From positions 23,717 to 87,716 of the forward strand of contig NZ_NASZ01000020.1 of NCBI RefSeq assembly GCF_014596575.1: 64,000 nucleotides of DNA, in the 5' to 3' direction. The position numbers and the translations under genes were made by a program. The stretch is from Flavobacterium pokkalii (GTDB taxonomy: Bacteria > Bacteroidota > Bacteroidia > Flavobacteriales > Flavobacteriaceae). The notes beneath the pieces were generated by a model, which saw only the letters and a list, made by a program, of their open reading frames with translations, was not told the DNA's origin and did not search any database. Positions 17,609 through 27,918 of the stretch are shown piece by piece. Position 1 is the first letter of the stretch, and each line of letters opens with the position of its first letter.

Positions 17609-18652
17609 ATGCGAATAGAAACCGATTTGAAATTAGGCTTTAAAGATGTAATGATAAGACCCAAACGTTCTACGCTAAAAAGTAGAGCTGAGGTTTCTTT
17701 AGAAAGGGAATTTAAGTTTTTGCACAGTACCGCTAAATGGAATGGAATTCCCATTATGGCTGCCAATATGGATACGGTGGGAACTTTTGAAATGGCAAAA
17801 GAATTAGCCAGACATAAATTGTTCACCGCCATTCATAAGCATTATTCGGTTTCAGAATGGAATGATTTTTTATCGACAGTTTCTCCCGAATTTTACGATT
17901 ATATAGCCGTTAGCACAGGAACCGGAAAAGACGATTTTAAAAAGGTAATCGAAATTATCAATGCTAATCCCCAATTGAAATTCATTTGCATTGATGTGGC
18001 TAATGGCTATTCGGAGCAGTTTGTTAATTTTTTAAAGCAAACCCGAAAACAATTTCCCGATAAGGTAATTATTGCCGGAAATGTAGTTACTGGTGAAATG
18101 GTGGAAGAATTACTGCTAGCCGGAGCCGATATTATAAAAGTGGGTATTGGTCCGGGTTCGGTTTGTACTACAAGAATAAAAACAGGAGTGGGTTATCCGC
18201 AACTTTCGGCAATTATAGAATGTGCCGATGCCGCTCACGGTTTAGGCGGACATATCATCAGCGATGGTGGTTGCACCAGTCCCGGAGACATTGCTAAGGC
18301 TTTTGGAGCAGGTTCCGATTTTGTGATGTTGGGCGGCATGCTTGCCGGACATAGCGAGAGCGGAGGCGAATTACTGGAAATTAAAGGCAAACAATTCAAA
18401 CAGTTTTACGGTATGAGCTCTGCCACGGCTATGAACAAACATGTAGGCGGTGTTGCTGAATATCGCGCGAGCGAGGGGAAAACAGTTACACTGCCGTTCA
18501 AAGGTGATGTAGCAGATACGGTTTTGGATATTTTAGGCGGTTTGCGCAGCAGTTGTACTTATGTAGGCGCTTCCCGATTGAAAGAGCTGACCAAGAGAAC
18601 CACTTTTATTCGCGTAAGCGAACAGGAAAACAGAATTTTTACCAATGAATAA
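17609..18652 (+). CDS. guaC: GMP reductase
   Basis: 347 residues from the ATG at 17609; a GTG at 17600 would add only three residues. It catalyses NADPH-dependent deamination of GMP to IMP. The sequence is very close to enterobacterial GuaC over its whole length, by my recollection of that protein: [20 protein letters not shown] at the start, [11 protein letters not shown], and [11 protein letters not shown] with catalytic C186 at the same number as in E. coli. [14 protein letters not shown] lies near the end. The lack of CBS domains and the KLGFKDV start separate it from IMP dehydrogenase. It overlaps the following GNAT gene by 8 bp, so the two are translationally coupled. Confidence 0.95.
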   Translation: MRIETDLKLGFKDVMIRPKRSTLKSRAEVSLEREFKFLHSTAKWNGIPIMAANMDTVGTFEMAKELARHKLFTAIHKHYSVSEWNDFLSTVSPEFYDYIAVSTGTGKDDFKKVIEIINANPQLKFICIDVANGYSEQFVNFLKQTRKQFPDKVIIAGNVVTGEMVEELLLAGADIIKVGIGPGSVCTTRIKTGVGYPQLSAIIECADAAHGLGGHIISDGGCTSPGDIAKAFGAGSDFVMLGGMLAGHSESGGELLEIKGKQFKQFYGMSSATAMNKHVGGVAEYRASEGKTVTLPFKGDVADTVLDILGGLRSSCTYVGASRLKELTKRTTFIRVSEQENRIFTNE

Positions 18653-19151
18653 TTCGATAACTATAACTAAGGCTACTGTTGAAGATTTAAAAACAATAAG
18701 TACTATAGCATACAAAACCTGGCCAATTACTTATGGGGAAATCTTATCCGAAACACAATTGAGTTATATGTTGGAAGCTTTTTATTCGGATGCGGCCTTG
18801 CTGAAGAATATGGAGAACGGGCACGAATTTATTTTAGCCTATGAAGATGGTATCGCTCTGGGTTTTGCCTCATTTGAACATCAGTATCAAAATAAACCAA
18901 GCACTAAAATCCATAAAATTTATATGCTTCCTGAATCTCAGGGAAAAGGAGTAGGCAAGTTGTTGATTGATACAATTGAAAAAATGACTCTGGATAAAGG
19001 TTGTAATAGTCTTTTATTAAATGTCAATCGATTCAATAAAGCTATTGGTTTTTATCAAAAAATGGGTTTCCAAATCATTCAGGAAATTGATATTGAAATT
19101 GGTTTGGGTTATCTGATGGAAGATTATGTAATGGAGAAGAAGCTAAGTTGA
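18645..19151 (+). CDS. GNAT-family N-acetyltransferase
   Basis: 168 residues, one Gcn5-related acetyltransferase fold. The acetyl-CoA loop is [18 protein letters not shown] (the QxxGxG type), followed by [20 protein letters not shown], the usual motif B. No signal peptide. Its start lies inside the end of guaC (8-bp overlap), so the two share an mRNA. The substrate, a small molecule or a protein N-terminus, cannot be told from the sequence. Confidence 0.88.
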   Translation: MNNSITITKATVEDLKTISTIAYKTWPITYGEILSETQLSYMLEAFYSDAALLKNMENGHEFILAYEDGIALGFASFEHQYQNKPSTKIHKIYMLPESQGKGVGKLLIDTIEKMTLDKGCNSLLLNVNRFNKAIGFYQKMGFQIIQEIDIEIGLGYLMEDYVMEKKLS

Positions 19152-19159
19152 TGAATAAT

Positions 19160-19192
19160 AAAATGGGGTTTTTCCCCATTTTTTATTTGTAA
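19160..19192 (+). terminator. Rho-independent terminator
   Basis: AAAATGGGG, loop TTTTT, CCCCATTTTTT. Ends the guaC-GNAT transcript and separates the housekeeping region from the polysaccharide block. Confidence 0.9.
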
Positions 19193-19356
19193 ATATTTTG
19201 AAAAAAATTTTGATTTTTTGCAAACAGGAATTAGTGATATACAAGGAAGTTGATTGTGTTTTATTCAAAAATTTTTGAATATTTCTGTTGGAATGACTTT
19301 AGAAATGGAGAATACTTGTGTCTATTAATTGTAGATTTGCGAATCAAATCAGTTTT

Positions 19357-22300
19357 ATGAAAAGAAAATTTAGAATTTGTTTTTTTTGGTTTTGTTTGTT
19401 TTTTATCAATTTACCTCTGGTCAATTGTGTGGCTCAAAATCTTTTTTTTGAAAAGATTAGCGGACAGGAAATTGATCCGAGTACTTCTATTCATGGCATC
19501 GCCAAAGATTCGTTAGGTTATATTTGGTTTGGAAGCTGGAATGGCGTTTATCGTTATGATGGAAAAAGCTTTGATTATTTTTATCATAATCCTAATAAGT
19601 TGAATTCTTTACCAAATAATCGAATACGCAACATTGTTTCCGATTCTAAATTAGGGCTTTGGTTTTTAACCTTTGACAAAAAATTCGTTCGCTTTAATTA
19701 CCAACTTAATAATTTTAAAATCGTTGCTAATACAGCAGTTCCGGAACTAATCATTGATTTGTTAAATCGTAATTCGAATGCTATAAACCGGGATAAAGTA
19801 GTCAATGGAAAGCATTATTATTTGTCCTCACATTTGTTTTCGGAATTGGATTTAAAAAACCGAAAAGAGTTTCAATATACTGCGAATATTAATCAGCCGG
19901 GACGTTTACTGGATGATTATGTGACTACTTTTTTTATAGATGATGAACAACTTATTTGGGTAGGAACTCGTGGTGGCGATATTTATAAAGCTAATCCAAA
20001 CAGAAATCCTTTTGAATCACATTATAGTTATATTACCAAAAATGGTGGAACTAAATTAGCGACTGTAAGAGCCATTTTAAAAGTAGGGAATCAGGTTTGG
20101 CTTGGAACCGATGAGGGAATGCTTATTTATGACGAACAAGGCTTGGTGCAAAATCACCCTTTTTATCATTCAGGCAGTAAAATTGGACAGGTACGTACTT
20201 TGTTTAGTGATGCGCAGGGAGGAATTTGGATTGGTGGTGTTAATGGATTAGAATATTATAATCCTAAAAATAACCAAATAAAGGCGATTATTAATCAAAA
20301 GCTTTCGCCAAACTTAGAAACCTGGTCAGTCTACGCTTTAGAGCCTTACGGGAAAAATGATTTATGGATTGGTTTGTATAATGGAATTGCCCGAATTAAC
20401 ACGGTTGATTTTAAGATTGCTTATTTCAATTTGGAAAAAGAAATGAACAATCGAAGTGTGATGGATATTCTTTGTGTGGACAAAAATAGACTTTGGCTAG
20501 GGACTGAAGGAAATGGAGTAGTGCAGTTACGCATTACGAATCAATTAGGAATTACCAATGAAATTCCTTCTCAGGTTTTTAGAACGGGTTCGGTTTTAAA
20601 TCAAAAACTTTCCGGAAGTATTGTTTATGCTTTGCATAAAGATAAGAAAGGGAATGCATGGATAGGAACCAGTGAGGGGTTGTATAAAATTAATTATAAA
20701 TCAAAACCATTTGAGGTAAAAAGTGTACCGTTACGTATAGAAACACCTAATACTTATATTTCGGCGATTACCGATGATAATTTAGGAAACATTTGGATTG
20801 CTCATAAAGATGGTATTGCTTCGGTGAATAGTATAACGGGCGAGATTGCACATTATCAAAACAGGGATAAAATGGGATCCTGGCGTTTTCTGGAAAGAGC
20901 TTTTTATAAAGATGTTTCTCAAAACACCCTTTATTTCGGTTCTAAAAATGGCTATGTCTCTTTCCGTCCAAGTAAGATAAAAGTGCTTTCTAATAGTCAT
21001 CCGTTGATTTTTAAATCTTTATATGTGTCTAATCAGGAAGTGATTCCGATGGATAGCAGTGCGGGAGAGCCTATTTTAAAGCAAAGTCTTTCACAAACCA
21101 AAGCAATTGAATTGGATTACGAAAACCGCAGTTTCACGATTGCTTTTGCTTCTTTTAATTATAATGATAGTCGCAAAGAAGTTTTCGAATATTTATTAGA
21201 GGGCTATGATGATAATTGGATTCCGATTACCTCTCAAAAAATAGTTTTTCATAAAATTCCTCCCGGGAATTATAAATTAAAACTTCGATTAATTACGCCT
21301 AATCCGGTGAATACTCCGGTTACCGAATTGCAAATTGATATCAATGCTCCCTGGTACGGAACCTGGTGGGTGAAATTACTTTTCCTGGTTTTGGTTTTGG
21401 CTGGGGCTTATTGGATTGTAAAAGAAATTCTGTACCGTGATCGTTTGAAAAATGAGATCAAATTAGAACGTCTGAATGCCGAACAACAGACTGCGTTAAG
21501 TAAAGAAAAAATTGAATTTTTTACCAATATTTCCCATGACTTAAAAACACCTCTAACCTTAATTGTAGATCCTTTAAAGCGTTTACAGGAAGATAAAGTT
21601 GCTCCCGAAGACAGAGCGGTGTATTTTTCTATTGTTACGAAAAACATCAATTATCTGACCCAATTGATTTATCAGATTCTGGATTTTAGAAAGTCAGAGA
21701 TGGGAAAATTAAAATTGCATCCTACGGCACGAAATTTTAATGCTTTTTTAGAAGCTTGCGCTGATTCGTTTCTTTTTATTGCACAAAAAAGAAATATTAG
21801 ATTTCATTTTAATCCGGAGCCTCAAAATCTGGTTTGTTGTCTGGATTATGAAAAATTAGAACAGGTTATTACCAATCTTTTGTCGAATGCTTTTAAATAT
21901 ACTCCTGATGGTGGTGAGGTAATTTTGTTTGTTCATTTTGATGAAATCAAATCAATGTTGGAGATTAGGATTGAAGACAATGGAATTGGAATTGAAGCTT
22001 CTCAACTGGAAAAAATTTTCGAACCCTTTAATACTGTTGGGCCAACTCCGTATTACGGCTATTCTTCGGGAATAGGTTTGTCGCTTACCCGTAATTTAAT
22101 AGAATTGATGCAGGGGGCGATTAAGCTTGAAAGTGTTTTGCAGCAAGGTACCAAAGTATTTATTTGTTTGCCCTATGTAGCATCTTCTGAAGATAATTTC
22201 ATGGAAATTCAGGAAGAGAAAATGCTTCCTGGAGCAGTTACTGAAATACCAGAGGAAGTTGCCGAAATTTCTTTTGAAAATGCTAAACCTACTTTGTTAC

Positions 22301-23031
22301 TGGTTGAAGATAATCCGGATGTACAAACCTATTTAGGCAAAGAATTAGGTAAGGATTATATTTTGATTCAGGAATATGATGGAAAAAAAGGCTTAGAAGC
22401 TGCGATAAAATACATTCCTGATATTATTATTTCGGATATTATGATGCCCGAAATGGAAGGAACCGAATTATGTAAAATATTAAAGACGAACGAAAAAACC
22501 TGTCACATACCTATTATTTTATTGACTGCAAAAGGAGCTGACGAACATAAAATTGAAGGTTACAATTTAGGAGCCGAAGCTTATGTCATGAAACCTTTTA
22601 ATGTGGAAGTTTTACAAGCGCAAATTAAAAGTGTTTTGGAAAACAGGGTGATTTTACAAAACAAACTGGCTGGCATTAAAAAAATAGAAAAGCTACAAGA
22701 AGAAATTCCGGATCAGGATAATGAATTTCTTGAAAAAGTTATGGATATCATCAAAAACCGTATAGAGGATACCGATTTTAATGGTGAAGAACTTGCAGTG
22801 GCTTTAGCGATTAGTCAGCGTCAATTGTATCGAAAATTAAAAGGGATTAGCGGAAGTACTGTTCATGAATTTATTACCAAAGTAAAAATGGATCAGGCGG
22901 AAGAATTACTTCGGAATTCTAATTTGAGTATTTCCCAAATTGCTTATAAAGTTGGTTTTTCTGAACCGTCTAATTTTTCGCGCACTTTCTCTAAATATTT
23001 TGGTTGTAGTCCTTCTCAGTATTTAAAATAA
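19357..23031 (+). CDS. Hybrid two-component system sensor/regulator (HTCS), first of two
   Basis: 1,224 residues from the ATG at 19357; an alternative start at 19318 would put 13 residues before the signal peptide. A signal peptide ends near VNCVAQ. Then come about 14 propeller repeats (motifs such as GYIWFGSWNGVYRYDG and GLWFLTF), a Y_Y_Y domain (around 620-690), a membrane helix LLFLVLVLAGAYWIV, a histidine kinase with H727 in ISHDLKTPLTLI and an HATPase, a receiver with D1027 in IISDIMMPEMEG, and a C-terminal AraC-type HTH. Known HTCS proteins sense a periplasmic oligosaccharide and switch on the adjacent utilisation genes. It precedes GH2, uxuA and GH115, its likely targets. The ligand is unknown. 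Confidence 0.93.
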   Translation: MKRKFRICFFWFCLFFINLPLVNCVAQNLFFEKISGQEIDPSTSIHGIAKDSLGYIWFGSWNGVYRYDGKSFDYFYHNPNKLNSLPNNRIRNIVSDSKLGLWFLTFDKKFVRFNYQLNNFKIVANTAVPELIIDLLNRNSNAINRDKVVNGKHYYLSSHLFSELDLKNRKEFQYTANINQPGRLLDDYVTTFFIDDEQLIWVGTRGGDIYKANPNRNPFESHYSYITKNGGTKLATVRAILKVGNQVWLGTDEGMLIYDEQGLVQNHPFYHSGSKIGQVRTLFSDAQGGIWIGGVNGLEYYNPKNNQIKAIINQKLSPNLETWSVYALEPYGKNDLWIGLYNGIARINTVDFKIAYFNLEKEMNNRSVMDILCVDKNRLWLGTEGNGVVQLRITNQLGITNEIPSQVFRTGSVLNQKLSGSIVYALHKDKKGNAWIGTSEGLYKINYKSKPFEVKSVPLRIETPNTYISAITDDNLGNIWIAHKDGIASVNSITGEIAHYQNRDKMGSWRFLERAFYKDVSQNTLYFGSKNGYVSFRPSKIKVLSNSHPLIFKSLYVSNQEVIPMDSSAGEPILKQSLSQTKAIELDYENRSFTIAFASFNYNDSRKEVFEYLLEGYDDNWIPITSQKIVFHKIPPGNYKLKLRLITPNPVNTPVTELQIDINAPWYGTWWVKLLFLVLVLAGAYWIVKEILYRDRLKNEIKLERLNAEQQTALSKEKIEFFTNISHDLKTPLTLIVDPLKRLQEDKVAPEDRAVYFSIVTKNINYLTQLIYQILDFRKSEMGKLKLHPTARNFNAFLEACADSFLFIAQKRNIRFHFNPEPQNLVCCLDYEKLEQVITNLLSNAFKYTPDGGEVILFVHFDEIKSMLEIRIEDNGIGIEASQLEKIFEPFNTVGPTPYYGYSSGIGLSLTRNLIELMQGAIKLESVLQQGTKVFICLPYVASSEDNFMEIQEEKMLPGAVTEIPEEVAEISFENAKPTLLLVEDNPDVQTYLGKELGKDYILIQEYDGKKGLEAAIKYIPDIIISDIMMPEMEGTELCKILKTNEKTCHIPIILLTAKGADEHKIEGYNLGAEAYVMKPFNVEVLQAQIKSVLENRVILQNKLAGIKKIEKLQEEIPDQDNEFLEKVMDIIKNRIEDTDFNGEELAVALAISQRQLYRKLKGISGSTVHEFITKVKMDQAEELLRNSNLSISQIAYKVGFSEPSNFSRTFSKYFGCSPSQYLK

Positions 23032-23144
23032 AGCAGTATCTTTTTCTTTAAAAATTAACTTATTTTATATTCAATTTGAGTCAATCCTTGTCAAATGCGG
23101 TCATTTGTCCGGATTTGATAAGTCTTGGCAATTGCTGATAAGCA

Positions 23145-23171
23145 TTGAAAAAGAAGGGGAATCTATATTTG
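23145..23171 (+). promoter_or_regulatory. Candidate promoter of the GH2 gene
   Basis: TTG at 23145-23147 and TATATTTG at 23164-23171 with a 16-bp spacer. Upstream lies a repetitive GTCAA/TTTGTCCGGA stretch (23084-23115) where an HTCS could bind. Confidence 0.5.
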
Positions 23172-23249
23172 TAAAAGCATTAAAAATGGTTAATGCTTTA
23201 TAAATGATTGAAGACAATAAAATTTTATATAAGATTAAAAAATTAAGAA

Positions 23250-26231
23250 ATGAATTGGAAAAGAATGATTGCCGGTTTGGGTTTATTGGGTCTTTTGGCT
23301 ATTGAAGCTAAGGCACAGGGAAAGCTATCCGAGGTAGCTAAATACAATTTTAATTATGGCTGGAAATTAAATGTTGGTGATGTGACATCGGCTCAAAATA
23401 ATGCGTTCAATGACCAATCCTGGAAAGGAGTAAATCTTCCTTTTGCCTGGAATCAACACGAAGCTTTTAAAGTTGATATTTCGCATTTATCAACCGGAAT
23501 TGCCTGGTATCGAAAAACATTTCAATTACCAAAAGAAGCTGCTGATAAAAAAGTGTTTATCGAATTTGAAGGAGTTCGTCAAATGGGTGAGGTTTATGTG
23601 AATGGAACTATGGTTGGTTTGCACGAAAATGGTGCGATGGCTTTTGGTTTGGATTTAACATCTTATTTAAAACCTTATCCACAGGAAAATGTCATTGCAG
23701 TAAAAACGGATAACGATTGGCGATACCATGAAAGAGCAACTGGTTCTACGTTTCAATGGAATGATAAAAACTTCAATGCCAATTATGGAGGATTGCCAAA
23801 GAATGTCTTTTTGCATATTAAATCAAAAGTGTATCAAACGCTGCCGTTGTATTCTTTTTTGAAAACTACCGGAACTTATGTGTATGCAACAGATTTTGAT
23901 ATTCCTCAAAAGAAGGCTACCGTAAATGTGTTGTCTCAGGTGAAAAACGAAACCTCAAAAGCCGTAAATGCGCAATTGAAAGTGAGTGTTGTGGATATGG
24001 ATGGTAAAGAAGTAGCTTCTTTTTTAGGGGATTCCAATACTTTAAATCCAAATGAAACTAAAGAGTTAAAAGCTTCAAAAGCTTTGGCTGATTTGAACTT
24101 CTGGAGCTGGGGTTATGGTTATTTATACACAGTGACTTCTGAATTATTAGTGAATAATGAAGCGGTTGATAAAGCGGTTGTTAAGACCGGTTTTCGTAAG
24201 ACGGAGTTTAAAAACGGGATGGTGTATTTAAACGACCGCGTGATTATGATGCATGGTTATGCTCAACGTACCAGTAACGAGTGGCCCACTGTGGGGATGT
24301 CGGTTCCGGCATGGATGAGTGATTATTCAAACAGTTTGATGGTTAAAAGTAATGGGAATTTGGTTCGCTGGATGCACATTACTCCTTGGAAACAGGATGT
24401 AGAATCTTGTGACAGGGTGGGATTAATTCAGGCTATGCCAGCCGGAGATTCCGAAAAAGATGTTGAGGGAAGACGCTGGGAGCAACGTACCGAATTGATG
24501 CGTGATGCGATTATTTATAATAGAAACAATCCGAGTATTTTATTTTACGAATCCGGAAATGAAAGTATTTCTGAGCCACATATGAGTGAGATGTTAGCAA
24601 TCCGAAATCAGTATGATCCATATGGAGGTCGCGCTATTGGCAGTCGTGAAATGTTGGATAGTAAAGTTGCTGAATATGGTGGTGAAATGTTATATATTAA
24701 TAAAAGTAAGCATATTCCATTTTGGGCAACCGAGTACAGTCGTGACGAAGGATTACGTAAATATTGGGACGAATTTACGCCGCCTTTTCACAAAGAAGGA
24801 ACGGGGGGAACCACTCATGAAAATGTAAATGGAACTAAGGTTGTTGATGCTAGTGCTTACAATCACAATCAGGATGCACATGCTATCGAAAGTGTAACAC
24901 GTTGGTACGATTATTGGGAAATGCGTCCGGGAACTGGAGAACGTGTGAGTTCCGGAGGTGTGAATATTATTTTTAGTGATTCTAATACGCATTACAGAGG
25001 TCAGGAAAATTACCGTCGTAGTGGAGAGGTAGATCCAATGCGCATCCCGAAAGATGGTTTTTATGCGCACCAAGTGATTTGGGATGGTTGGGTTGATACC
25101 GATAAGCCGGCAGCTCATATCATTGGTCACTGGAACTATGATAAAAACGTTAAGAAAGATATTACTGTAGTTTCAACTGCTGATGTCGTTGAGTTATTTG
25201 TTAATGGAAAAAGTCTCGGCAAAGGACAACAAAGCAAACGCTTCTTATTTACTTTTAAAGACATTTCGTTTCAAGCGGGAAGCATCAAAGCTATTGGTTT
25301 TGATACGAATGGAAAAAAAGTTTGTGAAGACGAAATTAAAACAGCAGCAAAGCCTTTTGCCTTGAAATTGACTTCGATAGAAAGACCGGGCGGAACTTTG
25401 GCTAACGCAAATGATTTAGCGTTAATTCAGGTAGAAGTAGTTGATGAAAAAGGAAACCGTTGTCCAACGGCTATGGACATGATTCAGTTTGAAGTAGGCG
25501 GAGAAGGAACTTTTGTGGGAGGAATTGCCCAAGGACCAGACAATTATATTGGATCCAAAACGATTCCGGTAGAATGTGGTGTGAATCGAATTATGGTGCG
25601 ATCTACTGATAAAGTGGGAACAATTTCTATTAAAGCAACCGCTAAATCGCTAAAAGCAGATGCGATTTCGGTAAAAACGATTGCGACTGATTTAGGTGCT
25701 TTGTCTACCAATTTGCCAGGAGAAAACCTGCCTTCTTATTTAGAAAAAGGACCAACTCCTGCTACGCCTTCTTTCACTAAAACCCGAAATACAGTGGCTA
25801 TTATCGGAGCAAAAACCAATTCGAATCAGGCTGACGCTCAAAAAAGTTTTGATGATAATGAATTGAGTGAATGGACTAATGGAGATGGTGTTGCAAGAAT
25901 TGAGTATGAGTTGGCTCGTGAAGCTACAATCAATCAGGTGGTATTGAAATTAGCGGGTTGGAGAAGTAAAAAATACCCAATTAGAATTTTGGTTGATGGG
26001 AAAAAAGTTTTTGAAGAAACTACGCCAACCAGTTTAGGTTATGTGACTTTGGATGTAACTCCTGTTAAAGGTAAAAAAGTTACAATAGAGCTTATTGGAA
26101 CTTCTGAAAATAGTAATGCTATTAATTTAGTTGAGATTACCGGAAAAGTAGATGAAGGAGGTTTGAAGCAAACTAAATCTAAAATGCCGCAATTGCCAAT
26201 TGTAGAGGTGGAGTTTTACGAGGCTTTGTGA
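23250..26231 (+). CDS. GH2-family glycoside hydrolase with discoidin-like C-terminus
   Basis: 993 residues. A signal peptide ends at AIEAKAQG. The sugar-binding jelly roll (about 20-190), Ig-like domain and TIM barrel follow the GH2 order. The acid/base is E438 in ESGNES and the nucleophile E495 in FWATEYSRDEG. Residues about 700-810 add Ig-like modules of the DUF4982 kind, and about 845-970 form a discoidin/CBM32-like domain (FDDNELSEWTNGDGVARIEY). GH2 includes beta-galactosidase, beta-mannosidase, beta-glucuronidase and pectin-derived galacturonidase activities; the neighbours (uxuA, GH115) favour an acidic or galactose-containing glycan, but activity cannot be fixed. Probably periplasmic. 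Confidence 0.88.
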   Translation: MNWKRMIAGLGLLGLLAIEAKAQGKLSEVAKYNFNYGWKLNVGDVTSAQNNAFNDQSWKGVNLPFAWNQHEAFKVDISHLSTGIAWYRKTFQLPKEAADKKVFIEFEGVRQMGEVYVNGTMVGLHENGAMAFGLDLTSYLKPYPQENVIAVKTDNDWRYHERATGSTFQWNDKNFNANYGGLPKNVFLHIKSKVYQTLPLYSFLKTTGTYVYATDFDIPQKKATVNVLSQVKNETSKAVNAQLKVSVVDMDGKEVASFLGDSNTLNPNETKELKASKALADLNFWSWGYGYLYTVTSELLVNNEAVDKAVVKTGFRKTEFKNGMVYLNDRVIMMHGYAQRTSNEWPTVGMSVPAWMSDYSNSLMVKSNGNLVRWMHITPWKQDVESCDRVGLIQAMPAGDSEKDVEGRRWEQRTELMRDAIIYNRNNPSILFYESGNESISEPHMSEMLAIRNQYDPYGGRAIGSREMLDSKVAEYGGEMLYINKSKHIPFWATEYSRDEGLRKYWDEFTPPFHKEGTGGTTHENVNGTKVVDASAYNHNQDAHAIESVTRWYDYWEMRPGTGERVSSGGVNIIFSDSNTHYRGQENYRRSGEVDPMRIPKDGFYAHQVIWDGWVDTDKPAAHIIGHWNYDKNVKKDITVVSTADVVELFVNGKSLGKGQQSKRFLFTFKDISFQAGSIKAIGFDTNGKKVCEDEIKTAAKPFALKLTSIERPGGTLANANDLALIQVEVVDEKGNRCPTAMDMIQFEVGGEGTFVGGIAQGPDNYIGSKTIPVECGVNRIMVRSTDKVGTISIKATAKSLKADAISVKTIATDLGALSTNLPGENLPSYLEKGPTPATPSFTKTRNTVAIIGAKTNSNQADAQKSFDDNELSEWTNGDGVARIEYELAREATINQVVLKLAGWRSKKYPIRILVDGKKVFEETTPTSLGYVTLDVTPVKGKKVTIELIGTSENSNAINLVEITGKVDEGGLKQTKSKMPQLPIVEVEFYEAL

Positions 26232-26302
26232 TAATGGATTCGTTGTAAAAGACGGATAGAAATAGAAGTTTATAAATTTTTATAAATGGTTTTTGGTCAG
26301 TT

Positions 26303-26345
26303 AAAGCCTATCGAAGTTTTATAATGGAGATAGGCTTTTTTTATG
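26303..26345 (+). terminator. Rho-independent terminator
   Basis: AAAGCCTATC, a 16-base loop, GATAGGCTTTTTTT. Ends the GH2 transcript, so uxuA has its own promoter in 26346-26505. Confidence 0.85.
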
Positions 26346-26505
26346 TTCTGTTTTTAAGACATTTTTTTGCTAAAAAAAGAACAACAAACTATACCATTAG
26401 TTTTTAGGATAATTTTTGTAAGTTCGATGCTGGATTTAATGTAAAAAGTTATAGATAAAACTCTTTAATTAGTTATGGTTTATTACATATGTTTAAAAAT
26501 ATAAA

Positions 26506-27714
26506 ATGGAATTAAAAAAGACATTAAGATGGTTTGGAGCAAAGGATCCAATTAGTCTTGAACAAATCAGACAAACGGGAGCGACAGGAATTGTTACTGC
26601 CTTACATCATATTCCTAATGGTGAAATTTGGTCAGTAGAGGAGATTTTGAAAACTAAAAATCTTATCGAATCCTATGGTCTGACTTGGGATGTAGTGGAA
26701 AGTTTGCCGGTTCATGAAGATATTAAGAAAGGGAAAGCCAGTCGTGACAGAATTATAGCCAATTATAAGGAAAGCGTCAAAAATTTAGGAAAATGTGGCG
26801 TTACAACCATTTGTTACAACTTCATGCCGGTATTGGATTGGGCCAGAACCAATTTGAATTATACGCTTGAAAACGGCACGGTGGCGATGTATTTTGAAGC
26901 CGATTTGTTTGCGGCATTCGACATGTTTATTCTAAAAAGACCCAACGCGGACAAGGATTACACTGATGAGCAAATCAAAAAAGCCGAGACTATTTTTAAA
27001 ACTTTAACGGCTGAAGATGCCAGAGCTCTTGCTTATAATATCATTGTTGCCACCCAGTCTTTTATTGACGGAGCTGTGGGAGAAGATGAAAAAGAGCCTA
27101 TTAATATTTTTTTAAAATTATTGGCTGAATATGACGGAATCGACAAACATAAATTAAGAGAAAATTTTGCGTTTTTCTTAAATGAAGTTATTCCGGTTGC
27201 CGAAGAATATGGAGTACGATTAGCAGTTCATCCTGATGATCCACCGTTTCCATTACTGGGATTGCCTCGAATAGTAAGCAGTGGGGATGATTTTGAATGG
27301 TTGGCAAATGCATGCCCGTCTCTGAATAACGGAATTACGTTTTGTACCGGTTCTTTAGGAGCTAGAAAAGACAATAATCTGGCGGAAATTTTTCAAAAAT
27401 ATGCCGAGCGTGTACATTTTCTTCATCTAAGAAGTACTAAAATTTTAGACAACGGCGATTTTTATGAAAGCGAACATTTAGACCCGACAGTAGATTTACC
27501 GGGCGTAATGAAAGCTATTGTCGAAGAGCAAATCAGACGAAAATCAGAAGGAAGAACCGATTATAATCTACCTATTCGTCCGGATCATGGGCATAAAATG
27601 TTAGACGATTTTAACAGGGCTGGAAATCCAGGCTATCCATTAATTGGACGATTAAAAGGATTGGCGGAACTGGCAGGACTTGAAGCAGGAATTCGGTATT
27701 CTATTCAAAATTAG
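26506..27714 (+). CDS. uxuA: D-mannonate dehydratase
   Basis: 402 residues. Dehydrates D-mannonate to 2-keto-3-deoxy-D-gluconate in the glucuronate branch of hexuronate catabolism. The start MELKKTLRWFGAKDPISLEQ with GATGIVTALHHIPNGEIW, the metal-site region LAVHPDDPPFPLLGLPRIV and the His-containing VHFLHLRST and RPDHGHKMLDD are hallmark UxuA motifs. Cytoplasmic, Mn2+ or Fe2+ dependent. It lies between GH2 and GH115, so its substrate very probably derives from glucuronic acid released by GH115. UxaC and the mannonate oxidoreductase are not in the window. Confidence 0.95.
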   Translation: MELKKTLRWFGAKDPISLEQIRQTGATGIVTALHHIPNGEIWSVEEILKTKNLIESYGLTWDVVESLPVHEDIKKGKASRDRIIANYKESVKNLGKCGVTTICYNFMPVLDWARTNLNYTLENGTVAMYFEADLFAAFDMFILKRPNADKDYTDEQIKKAETIFKTLTAEDARALAYNIIVATQSFIDGAVGEDEKEPINIFLKLLAEYDGIDKHKLRENFAFFLNEVIPVAEEYGVRLAVHPDDPPFPLLGLPRIVSSGDDFEWLANACPSLNNGITFCTGSLGARKDNNLAEIFQKYAERVHFLHLRSTKILDNGDFYESEHLDPTVDLPGVMKAIVEEQIRRKSEGRTDYNLPIRPDHGHKMLDDFNRAGNPGYPLIGRLKGLAELAGLEAGIRYSIQN

Positions 27715-27783
27715 AGACAGAAGAAGATAATCTCTGGGGATTATTTATTTTCAACATATTCAAAAAAAAAAAATCAAAAGATA

Positions 27784-27812
27784 AAAGAGTTCGATTGTTG
27801 GACTCTTTTTTT
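27784..27812 (+). terminator. Rho-independent terminator
   Basis: AAAGAGT, loop, ACTCTTTTTTT. Ends uxuA. Confidence 0.8.
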
Positions 27813-27918
27813 ATAAGCAAATTAGAAATTTATTACAGGATAGAGCATGATGCTGTAGCTAATCTTTCCTATTATATTTGGGAAATTTTGATTTATTATC
27901 GAAATAAGACATTAATTA

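Noticed and set aside
23084..23115. Possible inverted operator in GTCAA/TTTGTCC stretch before GH2
   Set aside because: Half-sites are too irregular to define arms; kept only as part of the promoter remark.
24753..25130. Minus-strand 125-codon frame inside GH2
   Set aside because: Antisense to a well-supported enzyme, no domain, no promoter or start context.
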